Assembly (NCBI GenBank): GCA_020186115.1
Contig: WSYJ01000016.1
Span: 1 to 64,000, forward strand
Direction of reading: 5' to 3'
Length of the DNA stretch: 64,000 nt
Source: Histomonas meleagridis
Taxonomy: Eukaryota > Parabasalia > Tritrichomonadida > Dientamoebidae
Of the stretch, positions 49,230-60,794 are shown piece after piece. The stretch's first letter is position 1; each line of letters opens with the position of its first letter. The position numbers and the translations under genes are program-made. Below the pieces are notes generated by a model. It saw only the letters and a program-made list of their open reading frames with translations. It did no database searches and was not told where the DNA came from.

Positions 49230-52200
49230 TCAATTTATCAATTCGACCAACATATTCCTAAGCGCCTGCAGCTCATCCAATTTTATTTCGCTCATTTTCC
49301 TTTCGCAATTTTGTATCAGTTTCCTCACGTTGCCCAGCAGTTCCTCATTTCCGACTCCGATTCTTATCAGGATTCGAATTGGTGTAAACAACGGCATCAA
49401 ATCGCTTTGGGCAATTGCGTTTTGTCTTAAGTCCTCCAACACATCGTTTAAGAACTTCACCCGATAATTTAATGATTTTACAATTGGCGAAATGATGATT
49501 TCCTTTTGTTCATTTGACTTACCATTGGTTAACGCAGTGATATAATCAATGATCAAATCGATGTATTCCGGTTTAATTTCATTTCGTAAAACGGCATTAT
49601 AAAACAATGGCGACATTAATATATCTTTCTCGTTTTCTAATAAATAGTTATATGATAATGATAACGCTTCAATCGATTTCTTGGAATTTTCAATAATGAT
49701 ATCTTTGCCATCATTAATGATCAATAAATATTTCGTATAATTATAAAGATCTTCATTCCATGAATAAATAGATGAGAATTCACTAAAGGAAATCGGATTT
49801 TGATATAATAATTCCCAAATATATTGGCGAGATGTTGAACTAATTTCGGGTGAGTTTAAAAAGCTAATCATAGGCTTAATTTCTGTGACTTCGCCTTCGT
49901 TTAATTCAAAGCTTTTTATAATTAATTCATCCATTGTAAAATATTGTTTAAGCCCAATAGCCGCTGGTAAAGTATTCAAAAGTGGCATTTTCATTTGAAT
50001 GCTTTCAAGTGAAATTAAAAGTGCCGAATAATTTTTCTTTACAATCCTATTGAAATTTTTGACAACGTATTCCTTCAAAATTTCTGAGAAAATTGGGGCG
50101 ATTTTGTGTAGAAAAGTTGCAACGACTTTGAATTTCAAAATGGCAAATTGAAATTGAGTGAAAGCAACATTTTCAATGAAGAATTTGACAAAGTCTTCAG
50201 AAAATTCAATTTGATCAACCATCGGTTCAATTGCTTCGAAAAATTGAATGATCTTTGGATATTGTGATGGGGCCGCCTTAACGTTCAAATCAGGCATTGA
50301 AGAAACGATCAAATCCAAATTAACTTCATTTGGATACATTTTCACGAGCATATTTAATATTTGTTTTGAGTGTAAATCGAATTTTTGCTTCTTACTTTGA
50401 AGCTTCTCCAAAATATTAATTAAAACATTTCCAATATTTTGGTTCAAAATTTTTGCTAAAATTTCAAGTAAATTTAAGTATTGATCTCCCAAATTATCAT
50501 TTTGATTCATAACAACTACGAATTCTTCATAATTATCAATGAAATAACTTAAAATCATATTTGCGTTATTTAACATTTCATCATTAATTTCTTTTGCTTT
50601 AAATTCGATATTATTAAATAGACGCGAATATTCATGAACAGGGAAAGAAATCAAACTATCATTAAACATTTCATGTGGTACAATAAATGCGATTATATAT
50701 TGTGCAACTGTTCTACAATTTAAATTTTCATTAGTTAATAATCGTATTAACCATTTATCTAAATTTTGTAACATAATTTGTTTTATGTTTTCAGATTTCA
50801 TCATTGCGGATATTATCGCACAACTTAAATCGAAATCATTACTTTGGTTTTCACCAACTCTAAAATGACATTTATCGATTATATCAAATGCGTTACTATT
50901 AAACATTTCGAATACCATTGGAATAATTTTGAAGTAAGGCAAATATATACTTGAATGAATTATAAATTGTTGAATAAATTCATAAACTTTTTCATTGTTA
51001 TTAAAACTATTTAATAAGTTAATAATTGATATTAATTTTGTAGGAGAATTAATTAAATTAATAAGAAACTCTTCATTTAATATATAACTAATAAATTGTT
51101 CATCAATTTCTTTAAATTTACAAATGCAATTAAAGATACCACTAAAGTTTAATCCGCCATAGAAATAAGATGGTTTTATTTGAGGTTTATCACTTAAATA
51201 TTTTGGAATTTCATTAACTACTAATTCATATAATATATTATTCTTTAATGTATGCATCGAATAATTATAAAAGTTATCATTACTCAAAAGATATGAAAGT
51301 ACTTCGAAATATTCATTAAAACATCGATAATAAGGAATTATATCATTAATAACTTTATAAAAGTCTTCAACAAAATGTTCATTAAATAAATCATAATTTA
51401 AATATTTGAACATTTTCATTGCACCTTTTCGTAATATATTTGCAGGACAATATACTAAAGCACAACTATAAATTTCATTTTCCATTAGAAATTGTTGGAA
51501 TTCATTACATAAATATTCATTATTATTTAATGCCTTTAAAATTGGCTCATATAAATCTTTAGCATTTAATATATGGGTCGTAAAAGGAAATGTATCAAAG
51601 TAATATTGAATTGCGATTTTAACGAAGTTCAAATTATCTTTTTTAACAATTTGTTTCATATATTCGAAATAAGCAGTTGAACAAAACAAACGATATTCAT
51701 CATTTAAATGATTTTCTTCTTCGATTTTCATTCGTAATTCATCATCAATATCAGGAACATCATTAATATTATTAACATTATCTATTCGATCATAAAATAA
51801 TATATATCCATTATGTCCTGGATTATCACCATAAGAAGACTTTAATAAATCTTCTTCATTAATTTCAGTAACATAAGAATCATTAAAATCATACCATTTA
51901 TCAGTAAATCGATTTCGAACATAAGAATAATAATGTCCGAAATTAGCTGTACCTGAATGTATTATTATACCACTTAACTTATAATTATAATCTTCATTTT
52001 CATTAATAGTATATTGTTGAACATTTAATTCCATTGGAAATTCAAATACTGAATTAATCTTCTTTCGTTCCCATGTATTATAATCAAATTCAAATCGTGA
52101 TAATTGGATAATTAAATATCTTGGTAATTTACCTAACGATGCAAACTTTTTAGCATCGATTTTTTTATTTAAACTTTCAGCAAAATATTGATTAGATCCA

Positions 52201-55200
52201 ATGAAATAATCAGGTTGTTGAAAGTTATCAAATGCCATAAAGATATCTTTTGCTTGAGAAATTGGTAATGTAAAAGTATAAAATGGTTGTGGTGAAGAAT
52301 TCGAATGATAATCTTCATTAATACCTTCAATAGTATCAATTGTTGTCCCTAAAAATAAATCCTTTATAAAGTTAATACCTAAACCTTTCTCAAGCTTATC
52401 AATTAATACTTGTACAAATTCACATGCATCTTGTTGAACACGTGGATTCATTTTCTCTCCATCCCAACCAGTCCATTCTTTTACTAAGTTTTCAGTAGTT
52501 ATTGAATGACCTTTTGATAATAATAATTTAGCAAAAAGTTCTCTTAATTGTAACATAAATTTATCTTCACCATTATATTCGATAATCGATTTCCGTAATA
52601 AAGGAATACCATAAAATTGTTGTAATGTCGAATTTAAGAAACATGTAGCACCTAAATTAACTAAACCACTATAACCTGTTGAAGATACTGTTGTAGCATC
52701 ACCATCAATTCTCCATTCATTATAACTTGTACGTCCATTATGTAAATTATTTAAATGCATTAATATTTCTGGTGTTTCTAAATGTGATAAACATTGTAAT
52801 GCCATATTAAATGATGAAATATTTCGAGGATTAGAATTAACTAATAAATATCGATTAATGATTGAGTTTGATATTAATGCATAAAATTGTGATGGGACTT
52901 TCTCTAATAAAAGCATTTGATTTAAGATCGTTAATAATGATAAAGATTCTAAATTATCTAAACATTTCTCCATTAATATTTCGGAGAATTCTTTGACATG
53001 TGGAATTACAAATGAATAAAAATCTTCTTCTAATTCTTGTGGTATATTCGGTAATATTTCTTCAAAGACATTTAATGGTATTTGTAATATGTCTAATAAT
53101 ACTTTCCCATTATTTTTTACAAAATCAAACCTAGAAAACATTAATATTTGTATTGATGAATTAAATTCATCATTTACATTTATATTAACATTTTCTGTTG
53201 TAGCAATTTGTATTAAAAATTCATTGATCGTATTAAAGTTATATTCATTACCTTCTTCTCCAAATATAAATAATTTAGGTGAAAATGAATCAAATATTTT
53301 TTGTGAATATTTAACTACTAATTCTTTCGATAAATTCTTCGATAAAAATTTAACTATTTCAATTGGATATGAATTATGTTCAAAGAATTCAATTAAATAT
53401 ATAAAACCATTTGTTCTTTCAAAATCAATTTTCATTTTATCATCAAAACTTGAAATTAATACTTCGAAATTATACATAAACAACGAAGGGAAATTATATG
53501 GTAAGAAATCAGTATAATTAAATGTATTACGTTTTGATATTTGTTTCAAACTTAATATCGTTGATATATTTGTCGGTAAATAATCTAAAAGTAATTTAAC
53601 TTCTTGATTATTTTGTTTTAATAAATCTAAAAGTTCATCAATTAAATCTGATTGTGATATAATTGTTGAAGGTAAACAATTTCTTTCATGTACAAATGGT
53701 AAATATCGTTTAGGTTCTAGTATCGATACATTTAATATTAACTTTTCAGGTTTCGGTGAAATTGTTGAAACATATTTTAATATATTTTCATTTTCATCAA
53801 GTGTATTTTGATTTGCAATTAATTTAAATTTATACATTGGTATCATTGCAGTTTTTGAAATTCGATATTTTAATGCTTTAACTTTCATTGATAATGATAC
53901 AGTATGAACTTGTTTAGCAGGTAAATTCATTCCAATGACTTCGACAATAATTTTTTCATCATCTGCATTTAAACAATGTCTTTTTACTCCGAACATTGAT
54001 ATATCGACATCATTTTCTATTGTTATAATGAAAGTTCTTAATAATATTAATAATCCATTAATAGTTTCATCTGTTTTATTATCGAAATATTGTCTCCAAG
54101 TTAATATAAATATATTCATTATTTGATAATCTTGTAATATAATTCCATCATTACTTGAATATATTTCACATAAATATTTCGAAAAATTTTCTCTTTGTGA
54201 TGAATTAAATATCGAATATTTCCATAATAAATGTTCTTGTTTCAAAGGTATTTCTTTAACTGTTCCTGAATAATTATTAATCTTCGAGATAAATTCTTTT
54301 GTAATTTCAAAGAAATCAAAGTTTACTTTCTCTAATGGCATATTCTCGATAAATTGTTCCAAGTAATCAAATGATATTAATTCGCTTTGAATCAATGATA
54401 TAACAAATGTTTTGAATGTAGAACATGTGTCATAAATTGAAAATAATTCATCAAGATAATTCTCTGGTATAACAAATTCATTTTTAAAACAAATATTAAA
54501 CAAAAATGAAAAACATGAATTAATATCTTCATGTGATACTAAATAATCAATTGCTATTGATACTAATTTATGTATTAATTCAAGTGAATCAATTGTAGAT
54601 GTAGAAACTGCGTTTTGTAATAATGTAAATATTAATGATTCATTTCCAAACTCAATTAACTTCTCCGAATATTCTTCAAGTCGTTCACTCGTTAAATAAT
54701 ATGGTAATAACATTGATAAACTATCTTTCGCATTATTACTTAATTCATTATCACTAAAACATATTTCAAATAATTTATCGCGAACTAATTCAAATGATTC
54801 ATATGAATCATTACGTGTACCAATGATAATCCCATATTGTGTAATGAACTTAAGCCAATTTTCATTAATAACATTAGGATTTAAAACCATGTTAGTTAAC
54901 CCGACTATAAGTTCAACATTTAACTTCTTTGCAATGGAATTAAAGATTGAGAAAAATTGAAATTGTTCATTCTCATGTTGAACGTTATGTAAACTCCATA
55001 ACTTGGTTAAAAATTCCGGTGTTAAGACATTATGTTCAGATAAATAACTTAAAATTATACTATAGCTTGGCATAAACTCGGGATGCATAATATTACCAGA
55101 AAATAAATCTAGGTTATCGGGCGATGTAAACCACTGAATTACAGTGCCGATAAAACGCTGCTCAGAAATGATGCTCGCAATACCTTTGACACCAGCGAGT

Positions 55201-55931
55201 TGTTTCTCGAAAAACTCACTTTTAACAAATAGCTTGTAGATCTCAAGCCAATCTATAACATATGATGAGTTAATTGCGTTTTGATTTAATGCATTAAAAC
55301 GGATATATTCTTGAAGTTGAGAAATTTGTGATGTTTGGGCACTACGCATGTTTTCTTCACAGGCTTTTTTGATACCAGATGCACATGTTTTGGCAAATTC
55401 CCAAAAATTAAAACTTTTGTCATGATTTGATACTGTGATGATAATAACAAAATAATCATAGATAAAGGAAATAGGTGGAAGCTTTTTTAAGGCTTCATAA
55501 GCATTACTATAAGCATCACATTCATATGAATATTTACAGATTTTGTTAAAGAAATCAAATTTTGTATTATTTTGATAAAGGGGATATGAATTTTTGATAA
55601 ATATAAGAGAAAGAAATCTGGTGATGAGTGAATTACTTGTTTTTATTCCATAGTTTGTAAAGTTAATTACAAGTTTGAAGAAATTTAATATTGTCTGATT
55701 TGATTCTTCACTCATTGTACCCATTGTAAGCATTTTTTGTAAAAGGCTTGTGTACACAGAATTATAAAATTGTTCTTTATAATTTTTGATCGGATCTGGT
55801 AGTTCACCTGTTTCAATGATTGTTTGGAATAGACGTTCGAATTGTGGAACAAACATCGCAAAGTCATCGATTGAATCGAGTGTTGTGGAAACAATCATAA
55901 TCCATGTTGGAAAATCTTCTTCTGGATTCAT
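49230..55931 (-). CDS. Giant ubiquitin carboxyl-terminal hydrolase (USP, peptidase C19)
   Basis: 2233 residues. The frame reaches a TTG at 55946; ATG 55931 (MNPEEDFPTWIMIV) is taken. A large helical N-terminal region (about 1-640) is followed by a ubiquitin-like segment (about 660-735) and the USP domain (about 1080-1390): Cys box GLVNLGATCFLNSTLQQ with catalytic Cys near 1094, QQDACEFVQVLIDKLE, and the His box SGTANFGHYYSYVR with catalytic His near 1332, followed by KWYDFNDSYVTEI. A second helical region of about 840 residues ends the protein. This matches USP9X/USP34-type giant deubiquitinases, a family expanded in trichomonads. It removes ubiquitin from protein substrates. The catalytic residues are intact. 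Confidence 0.95.
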   Translation of the reverse strand: MNPEEDFPTWIMIVSTTLDSIDDFAMFVPQFERLFQTIIETGELPDPIKNYKEQFYNSVYTSLLQKMLTMGTMSEESNQTILNFFKLVINFTNYGIKTSNSLITRFLSLIFIKNSYPLYQNNTKFDFFNKICKYSYECDAYSNAYEALKKLPPISFIYDYFVIIITVSNHDKSFNFWEFAKTCASGIKKACEENMRSAQTSQISQLQEYIRFNALNQNAINSSYVIDWLEIYKLFVKSEFFEKQLAGVKGIASIISEQRFIGTVIQWFTSPDNLDLFSGNIMHPEFMPSYSIILSYLSEHNVLTPEFLTKLWSLHNVQHENEQFQFFSIFNSIAKKLNVELIVGLTNMVLNPNVINENWLKFITQYGIIIGTRNDSYESFELVRDKLFEICFSDNELSNNAKDSLSMLLPYYLTSERLEEYSEKLIEFGNESLIFTLLQNAVSTSTIDSLELIHKLVSIAIDYLVSHEDINSCFSFLFNICFKNEFVIPENYLDELFSIYDTCSTFKTFVISLIQSELISFDYLEQFIENMPLEKVNFDFFEITKEFISKINNYSGTVKEIPLKQEHLLWKYSIFNSSQRENFSKYLCEIYSSNDGIILQDYQIMNIFILTWRQYFDNKTDETINGLLILLRTFIITIENDVDISMFGVKRHCLNADDEKIIVEVIGMNLPAKQVHTVSLSMKVKALKYRISKTAMIPMYKFKLIANQNTLDENENILKYVSTISPKPEKLILNVSILEPKRYLPFVHERNCLPSTIISQSDLIDELLDLLKQNNQEVKLLLDYLPTNISTILSLKQISKRNTFNYTDFLPYNFPSLFMYNFEVLISSFDDKMKIDFERTNGFIYLIEFFEHNSYPIEIVKFLSKNLSKELVVKYSQKIFDSFSPKLFIFGEEGNEYNFNTINEFLIQIATTENVNINVNDEFNSSIQILMFSRFDFVKNNGKVLLDILQIPLNVFEEILPNIPQELEEDFYSFVIPHVKEFSEILMEKCLDNLESLSLLTILNQMLLLEKVPSQFYALISNSIINRYLLVNSNPRNISSFNMALQCLSHLETPEILMHLNNLHNGRTSYNEWRIDGDATTVSSTGYSGLVNLGATCFLNSTLQQFYGIPLLRKSIIEYNGEDKFMLQLRELFAKLLLSKGHSITTENLVKEWTGWDGEKMNPRVQQDACEFVQVLIDKLEKGLGINFIKDLFLGTTIDTIEGINEDYHSNSSPQPFYTFTLPISQAKDIFMAFDNFQQPDYFIGSNQYFAESLNKKIDAKKFASLGKLPRYLIIQLSRFEFDYNTWERKKINSVFEFPMELNVQQYTINENEDYNYKLSGIIIHSGTANFGHYYSYVRNRFTDKWYDFNDSYVTEINEEDLLKSSYGDNPGHNGYILFYDRIDNVNNINDVPDIDDELRMKIEEENHLNDEYRLFCSTAYFEYMKQIVKKDNLNFVKIAIQYYFDTFPFTTHILNAKDLYEPILKALNNNEYLCNEFQQFLMENEIYSCALVYCPANILRKGAMKMFKYLNYDLFNEHFVEDFYKVINDIIPYYRCFNEYFEVLSYLLSNDNFYNYSMHTLKNNILYELVVNEIPKYLSDKPQIKPSYFYGGLNFSGIFNCICKFKEIDEQFISYILNEEFLINLINSPTKLISIINLLNSFNNNEKVYEFIQQFIIHSSIYLPYFKIIPMVFEMFNSNAFDIIDKCHFRVGENQSNDFDLSCAIISAMMKSENIKQIMLQNLDKWLIRLLTNENLNCRTVAQYIIAFIVPHEMFNDSLISFPVHEYSRLFNNIEFKAKEINDEMLNNANMILSYFIDNYEEFVVVMNQNDNLGDQYLNLLEILAKILNQNIGNVLINILEKLQSKKQKFDLHSKQILNMLVKMYPNEVNLDLIVSSMPDLNVKAAPSQYPKIIQFFEAIEPMVDQIEFSEDFVKFFIENVAFTQFQFAILKFKVVATFLHKIAPIFSEILKEYVVKNFNRIVKKNYSALLISLESIQMKMPLLNTLPAAIGLKQYFTMDELIIKSFELNEGEVTEIKPMISFLNSPEISSTSRQYIWELLYQNPISFSEFSSIYSWNEDLYNYTKYLLIINDGKDIIIENSKKSIEALSLSYNYLLENEKDILMSPLFYNAVLRNEIKPEYIDLIIDYITALTNGKSNEQKEIIISPIVKSLNYRVKFLNDVLEDLRQNAIAQSDLMPLFTPIRILIRIGVGNEELLGNVRKLIQNCERKMSEIKLDELQALRNMLVELIN

Positions 55932-56470
55932 TTGGCTTTTTTGCAATTATATGTAAAGTATTGAAAAAAATGTTTTGCAAAATATGCCACACTTAAACAC
56001 TATCAAAATATTTTTGTCATATCTCACAATATTAAGATTAAATTTATGACAAAATATCCCTGATTGAAATCAAAGAAGAATGAGTTCAAAACATGTCATT
56101 CCATAAATAAAGTTTTGTACCCTTTGTTTTGATTTGAATTTATCACTAATTTGAAGATAAAAAATCTTATTAAAATATATAACCCACAATATATAAGCAT
56201 AAAAAAAAAATATTTCATGCAAATACAAAAAGATAATAATAAATATTAAAAAATGAAACAAATATATGTAATTCATGTGATTATATTTTTACGCATTGTT
56301 TTTATTTTTATTTATTTTTTTCAAAACATTTTAACCATGAAATAACAATTTTAAGTTAATTTTCTCTAAAAAATTTGTGTATATTAGAAAATTATAATAA
56401 AAATTCATAATGTTTTTTATTCTATAACAATTTATATATATTTTACAAACAAAAGTAATAATACTTCTAC
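55932..56470. other. Intergenic, nothing recognised
   Basis: AT-rich 5' flank of the USP gene and 3' flank of the Ulp1-like gene. A minus-strand frame at 56070-56276 is Phe/Tyr/Ile-rich and looks like chance. Confidence 0.4.
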
Positions 56471-57172
56471 TTAATGTACAAATTGTATCAAAATATCATA
56501 AATTTTTTGTCGGTACATTGGAACTTCTTTTTGATTAAATGAACCGATTTGTTTCACGCCATTATAAATATTCTCAGCATAATAAAGCATAAAGGCACCA
56601 CAATCATATGAGTTTTTTTGTTTCGGAACAGTTGTGTTTTGCGCTTTAAATTTAGGAGAATTTTGAAATTTTAAAAATTCATTGATTGCCCTGACATATT
56701 TTTGCTTGGGAACTGGGCGACTACACGAATCTAAAAAGAAAATCTTCTTTTTTTCCATTGAGATGCATATCAAAAACCAATGACTTCCGGTCGTAACAGG
56801 AATGATGAATTTTTGATACAACGTTATAGGACTTCCTTTGATTCCTTCCCATTGGAAAGCTGAAGGACTTCCATCCCTCAATAGTTTTTGCATGAAAAAA
56901 GAATTTGTCATTCCTATTCTACCTTTGAATTTATTATGTAAATAAACTAAATATGAATTGATAACTTCATCATTAAGCTTGGCAAGTGTGACCAAGCAAA
57001 CTAAATCATTTTTTGTTATATGATATTCTCTTGGATTCATAAGAAATTGTGGTACTGATTTATTGGTATTTTTTTTAACAAGAATTTCGGTTTCTTCTTT
57101 CTTTGGCATTTGTGGTGGCTCAATAATTTCTTCGCATACTTCAGATTCATTTTCCTCTTTTTCTATCTCCAT
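56471..57172 (-). CDS. Ulp1/SENP-type cysteine protease (peptidase C48)
   Basis: 233 residues, ATG at 57172. Residues 1-40 are acidic and disordered. The protease domain (about 45-230) has the full C48 signature: LNDEVINSYLVYL (substrate channel, W replaced by V-I-N-S-Y), GSHWFLI with catalytic His131, FLDS with Asp148, and VPKQKNSYDCGAF with oxyanion Gln185 and nucleophile Cys191. It should process SUMO or NEDD8 precursors or remove them from targets. It is small, like SENP8/DEN1, but has an acidic N-terminal extension. The gene sits next to the USP gene on the same strand. Confidence 0.92.
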   Translation of the reverse strand: MEIEKEENESEVCEEIIEPPQMPKKEETEILVKKNTNKSVPQFLMNPREYHITKNDLVCLVTLAKLNDEVINSYLVYLHNKFKGRIGMTNSFFMQKLLRDGSPSAFQWEGIKGSPITLYQKFIIPVTTGSHWFLICISMEKKKIFFLDSCSRPVPKQKYVRAINEFLKFQNSPKFKAQNTTVPKQKNSYDCGAFMLYYAENIYNGVKQIGSFNQKEVPMYRQKIYDILIQFVH

Positions 57173-58292
57173 ATTTAATTGAAAGATTTCTTGGCATTTA
57201 TTATTTCTTTCAAAATATTTTTGTCAAATAAACCACTCCAAACTCAAAAAAGACGATATCAATTCAGGATGAGATTTTTACAGAAAGTTTTATTAAATTT
57301 TGATCATGTGGTGAAACTGATTTAAAACAATTTTCTTTACGTAATAATATTGCCAACGATAACAAATAAAAATGTCATTATTAAAGATAAACACATTTCA
57401 CTTACATCAGGAGAAGAAGAAGAAAGCTGAAATAGGCAGTCGGATGCTGGTTAGCTCCTTAACATACTTATCACTTATAATTTTCCCAATATTAATTTTT
57501 TTGATAATTCTCATATTTTTCAAAATACTTCGTAAAATGAATCTCTCCAATAATATCATTTGCTTTCATCATTTGTTTTGTAATGTAAAAAAATATTTTG
57601 TTGAATTTATTACCAAATAAATTCATTAATAATGGTTATTAATAATCTATGAAACTCAGATCTGAAAAAAAATTTTTTTTTTCAAAAAGATATCGTGATT
57701 CTTGTGTTTTACACTGAAAAGAATCGACAAATGATATCACTCATTTTTGTGTTATTAAATTTTAAACGAATTCAATGCAAAAAGTATTATTTCATTTTAC
57801 ATCATATCAAAAATAATAAGTAATTCCCATATAATTTTTTATAAAGCTATTCATAAAAAATTTAGTATCCTTATGATATTATGATATTATAATAGTTTAT
57901 ACAATATGATGAAGAATAAAAAGAATTGATAATTGTGACTCAAGCTTGTTTTTTAGAAAGCCCTGGGCAAACAAAATATCCCAAATTAGCAACATTAATA
58001 TAAATATTGACTATAGTATTATAATACTATAATTATTAGTTTATAATAATCTTATTTATCAAACGAAAAACTCTATCGGAGCTGTTATTTATCATTATTT
58101 ACATTATTATTAATCATATATATAATCCAATCAATAATTATAATCACATAGAGATTATTTTCTATCCCAAACTTATGTGTTCTTCTTCTCCACCAAAACG
58201 TATCCATTTTCATATATTCAATATTTAAAGCGCATTTATTAAATGAAAATTTTCATTTTATTATTTATTATTTAATAATAAATTCCACACAA
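57173..58292. other. Intergenic region with one weak small ORF
   Basis: A plus-strand ATG frame at 57372-57620 (82 residues) has one hydrophobic segment (LIIFPILIFLIILIFFKIL) but no other support. At 57870-57905 and 58014-58045 there are short AT palindromic runs (TATGATATTATGATATTATA and ATAGTATTATAATACTAT). Nothing else is recognisable. Confidence 0.4.
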
Positions 58293-60794
58293 TCACTTAA
58301 TTTCTATTTCTTCCACGTGATCAATCAAAGCGCACGTTGACACTTTTGCGTAATCCAATGTTGCCGATATTTTCAAATCTGCGAACAATGACAAGAATCG
58401 TTTAATTGCGTCAGGACAAACAAAAGGCCTCAAAGTGAACGCAGGTATTAACATTGAGAACAAATCGTCGAAAGACAAATCGATTACGTCCAACCCGACG
58501 TCTTTACCCTTTTGTTTTTGGGTTGTATAAGCGAATCCTTTTGCAGCTCTTTCAAGTGATTTCATAGCTTGAAACATTTTTGCTGCGATATCCAATGGAT
58601 TTATCATTAACTGGGCCATGAATATGTGATCAGAAGCTTCGAAGAATGGCTGTGTACCAGAGCTAATCTTCCACATTGGAACATTCTTATATAAGTCGCC
58701 AAATATTTCCGAACTAATACTTAATTGCGATGGTGTTAATTGTTGCGCAATTTCACACTTCTTAATGAAGTCTGGGGTGCATGGCTCGCTTAACATGATG
58801 TTGTCATTATCTGCATAATATATATCAAATAATACTCGAATACATGCACAACGAATGACAATGAATGACTTCTTGTCGATCTTGCCGCCTTGCTGAAGCG
58901 ATATGAAGAAAAATTGGACAAATACATCAAAGTCACGAAAATCGTATTTGTGCTTAAGGAGTTCGGCGTCAATGTCTTCTTCTTCTTCATTGTCGTTGTC
59001 GTTATTAATATGCAATAATTCGGAATTCGATTCATCTTCAACTGATTCTTTTTTGTCTTCTTCTTCGTGTTTAGTTTCGTGTTCTTCTTCGGCACTTTGC
59101 ACTTCTTCGTGATTTGTTTCTTTTTCTTCGCATTTGGTTTCATTGCTTTCGTCTTTCGATTCGAATTCGGTTTCTTCAGTATTCGTTTCATTGCTTTCTT
59201 CTTTTGGTTCGGATTCGGTTTCTTCGGAATTTATTTCGTTTTCTTGTTTTGCTTCGTGTTCAGTTTCTTCTTCTTTTGATATTTCTTTTTCTTCGGATTT
59301 TGTTTCGTTTTCCTCTTCGTGTTCTGCTTCAGCTTCAGTTTCGTTTTGTTGTGTTTCATCAATAGTTATTTCTTCTTTATGTTCTGCTTCATTAGTTGTT
59401 TCTTCTTCTTCGTGTTCGGTTTCATTTTCTGAAGTTTTGTCTTCAGATTTAACTTGTTCTTCTGAAGTGATAATTTCGTTTTCTTCTTCTTCTTCTTCTT
59501 CTAACTTTTCGTCCTTTTCTTCTTCGCTGTTGACATTTTCTATTTCTTCTTTAGTTTCATTTTTATGTTCTTCAGTTTTCTCTTCGACTTTTTCTTCAGT
59601 TTCCATTTCTTTCTTTTCTTCTTCTTCCTGAATAGTTTGTTTATCGTTTTCTTCATTGACATTATTTTCTTTTGTTTCCTCTTCATTGCTTTCGTTTTCG
59701 TTGTTTTCACTTTCCACATTTTCTTCAGCTTTAACATTTTCCTTTTCTTCATTTTCGATATTTTGAGCAATTTCTTCAGTTTTTCCATTTTCTTTTTCAT
59801 TTTCGATATTCTCAACAACTTCTTCAGCTTTGTCTTTTTCTTCGCTTTCCACATCTTTAACTATTTCTTCAGTTTTATCTTTATCACTTTCCACATCTTT
59901 AATTGTTTCTTCTGTTTTTATATTTTCATTTTCTTCATCTTTGATTGTTTCTTCTGTTTTTTCATCACCTTCTTTCTGCTCTTCATTGATTTCCTTTTTC
60001 TTTCCGTCCTCAATGCTATTTTTTCGTGATTTGATATTATTTCCAGAAGATGTTCGCTTGATTGATTTGTTGGATTTTTTGTTCGAAAAAGTGGAGCCAA
60101 ACTGAGGCATTTGTTTCGCAAGTTGCTGGAATTTGATTATGAGCTTGTTCCTGATCGAATATGCCATGAACAAATCATCAAATGAATTTGGTGGAACATA
60201 TTCTAATGACATATCAACATCGGCTGATACCTTGTTAAGCTCCTGGAGGAGTTCTGCTGATGTAACTTCGGGTAGAGTATAACGAATTGTCCGTTTAAGA
60301 TAAAAATTTAAAGATTTGATTCGACGTTCGTACTTAGATATATCTTTGTTATTGGAAAGTTGGATAGTTTGTAGGAATTGTTCATATTTGAACTGGATAG
60401 GCGCATTCATGTTAGTGGCTGTTTCAAGAAAGATTAATAGTTGAGAAATATCTGATGTATTTTGGGCAAATATATCATGCTTAATACGGTGGTACTTTAT
60501 GGTGAGATGAATTTGCTTTTTATGTGCATAAATTAGTGAATGATCTAGAAATGCAGGAATTTTAGGCTTTAATCTTAAACTTTTCTCAATGTTCGAACGC
60601 TCTACTTCTGCTTGCTCAATGGTATAATCAAGAAGAACTTTTAAATGATTGATATGTTGATGAGCTGTATGTAAATAATTTTTTGAATTTTGGTCATTTA
60701 AAGAAATAGCATCAAGGAACATCGCAAGTTCTCCCCTTAAAGGTGGGAGTTCTATTGATAGATATCCTTTGGAATTATTCCTTGAGCTGCTCAT
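58293..60794 (-). CDS. VPS9-like protein with a long Glu-rich spacer
   Basis: 833 residues, ATG at 60794. Residues 1-250 form a helical N-terminal domain (INHLKVLLDYTIEQAEVERSN...). About 255-600 is a very long Glu/Lys/Asn/Thr low-complexity spacer with imperfect repeats (KTEEIVKDVESE, ENVKAEE, TKSEEKE). The C-terminal region (about 600-833) resembles a VPS9 domain: PLDIAAKMFQAMKSLERA, then LSFDDLFSMLIPAFTLRPF, and YAKVSTCALIDHVEEIE at the end, matching the D-[D/E]-L-x-P-x-x-x-x-x-[L/I] core and the terminal Y-x-x-x-x-x-x-A-[I/L] helix. VPS9 proteins are exchange factors for Rab5-type GTPases. The call rests on the C-terminal pattern only. Confidence 0.55.
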   Translation of the reverse strand: MSSSRNNSKGYLSIELPPLRGELAMFLDAISLNDQNSKNYLHTAHQHINHLKVLLDYTIEQAEVERSNIEKSLRLKPKIPAFLDHSLIYAHKKQIHLTIKYHRIKHDIFAQNTSDISQLLIFLETATNMNAPIQFKYEQFLQTIQLSNNKDISKYERRIKSLNFYLKRTIRYTLPEVTSAELLQELNKVSADVDMSLEYVPPNSFDDLFMAYSIRNKLIIKFQQLAKQMPQFGSTFSNKKSNKSIKRTSSGNNIKSRKNSIEDGKKKEINEEQKEGDEKTEETIKDEENENIKTEETIKDVESDKDKTEEIVKDVESEEKDKAEEVVENIENEKENGKTEEIAQNIENEEKENVKAEENVESENNENESNEEETKENNVNEENDKQTIQEEEEKKEMETEEKVEEKTEEHKNETKEEIENVNSEEEKDEKLEEEEEEENEIITSEEQVKSEDKTSENETEHEEEETTNEAEHKEEITIDETQQNETEAEAEHEEENETKSEEKEISKEEETEHEAKQENEINSEETESEPKEESNETNTEETEFESKDESNETKCEEKETNHEEVQSAEEEHETKHEEEDKKESVEDESNSELLHINNDNDNEEEEDIDAELLKHKYDFRDFDVFVQFFFISLQQGGKIDKKSFIVIRCACIRVLFDIYYADNDNIMLSEPCTPDFIKKCEIAQQLTPSQLSISSEIFGDLYKNVPMWKISSGTQPFFEASDHIFMAQLMINPLDIAAKMFQAMKSLERAAKGFAYTTQKQKGKDVGLDVIDLSFDDLFSMLIPAFTLRPFVCPDAIKRFLSLFADLKISATLDYAKVSTCALIDHVEEIEIK

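Noticed and set aside
58790-60105. Long open frames on both strands and other frames within the Glu-rich gene
   Set aside because: They are shadows of a GAA-rich low-complexity region: the opposite strand reads Phe/Ser/Leu runs and the other frame Lys runs. Only the frame from 60794 has ordered domains at both ends.
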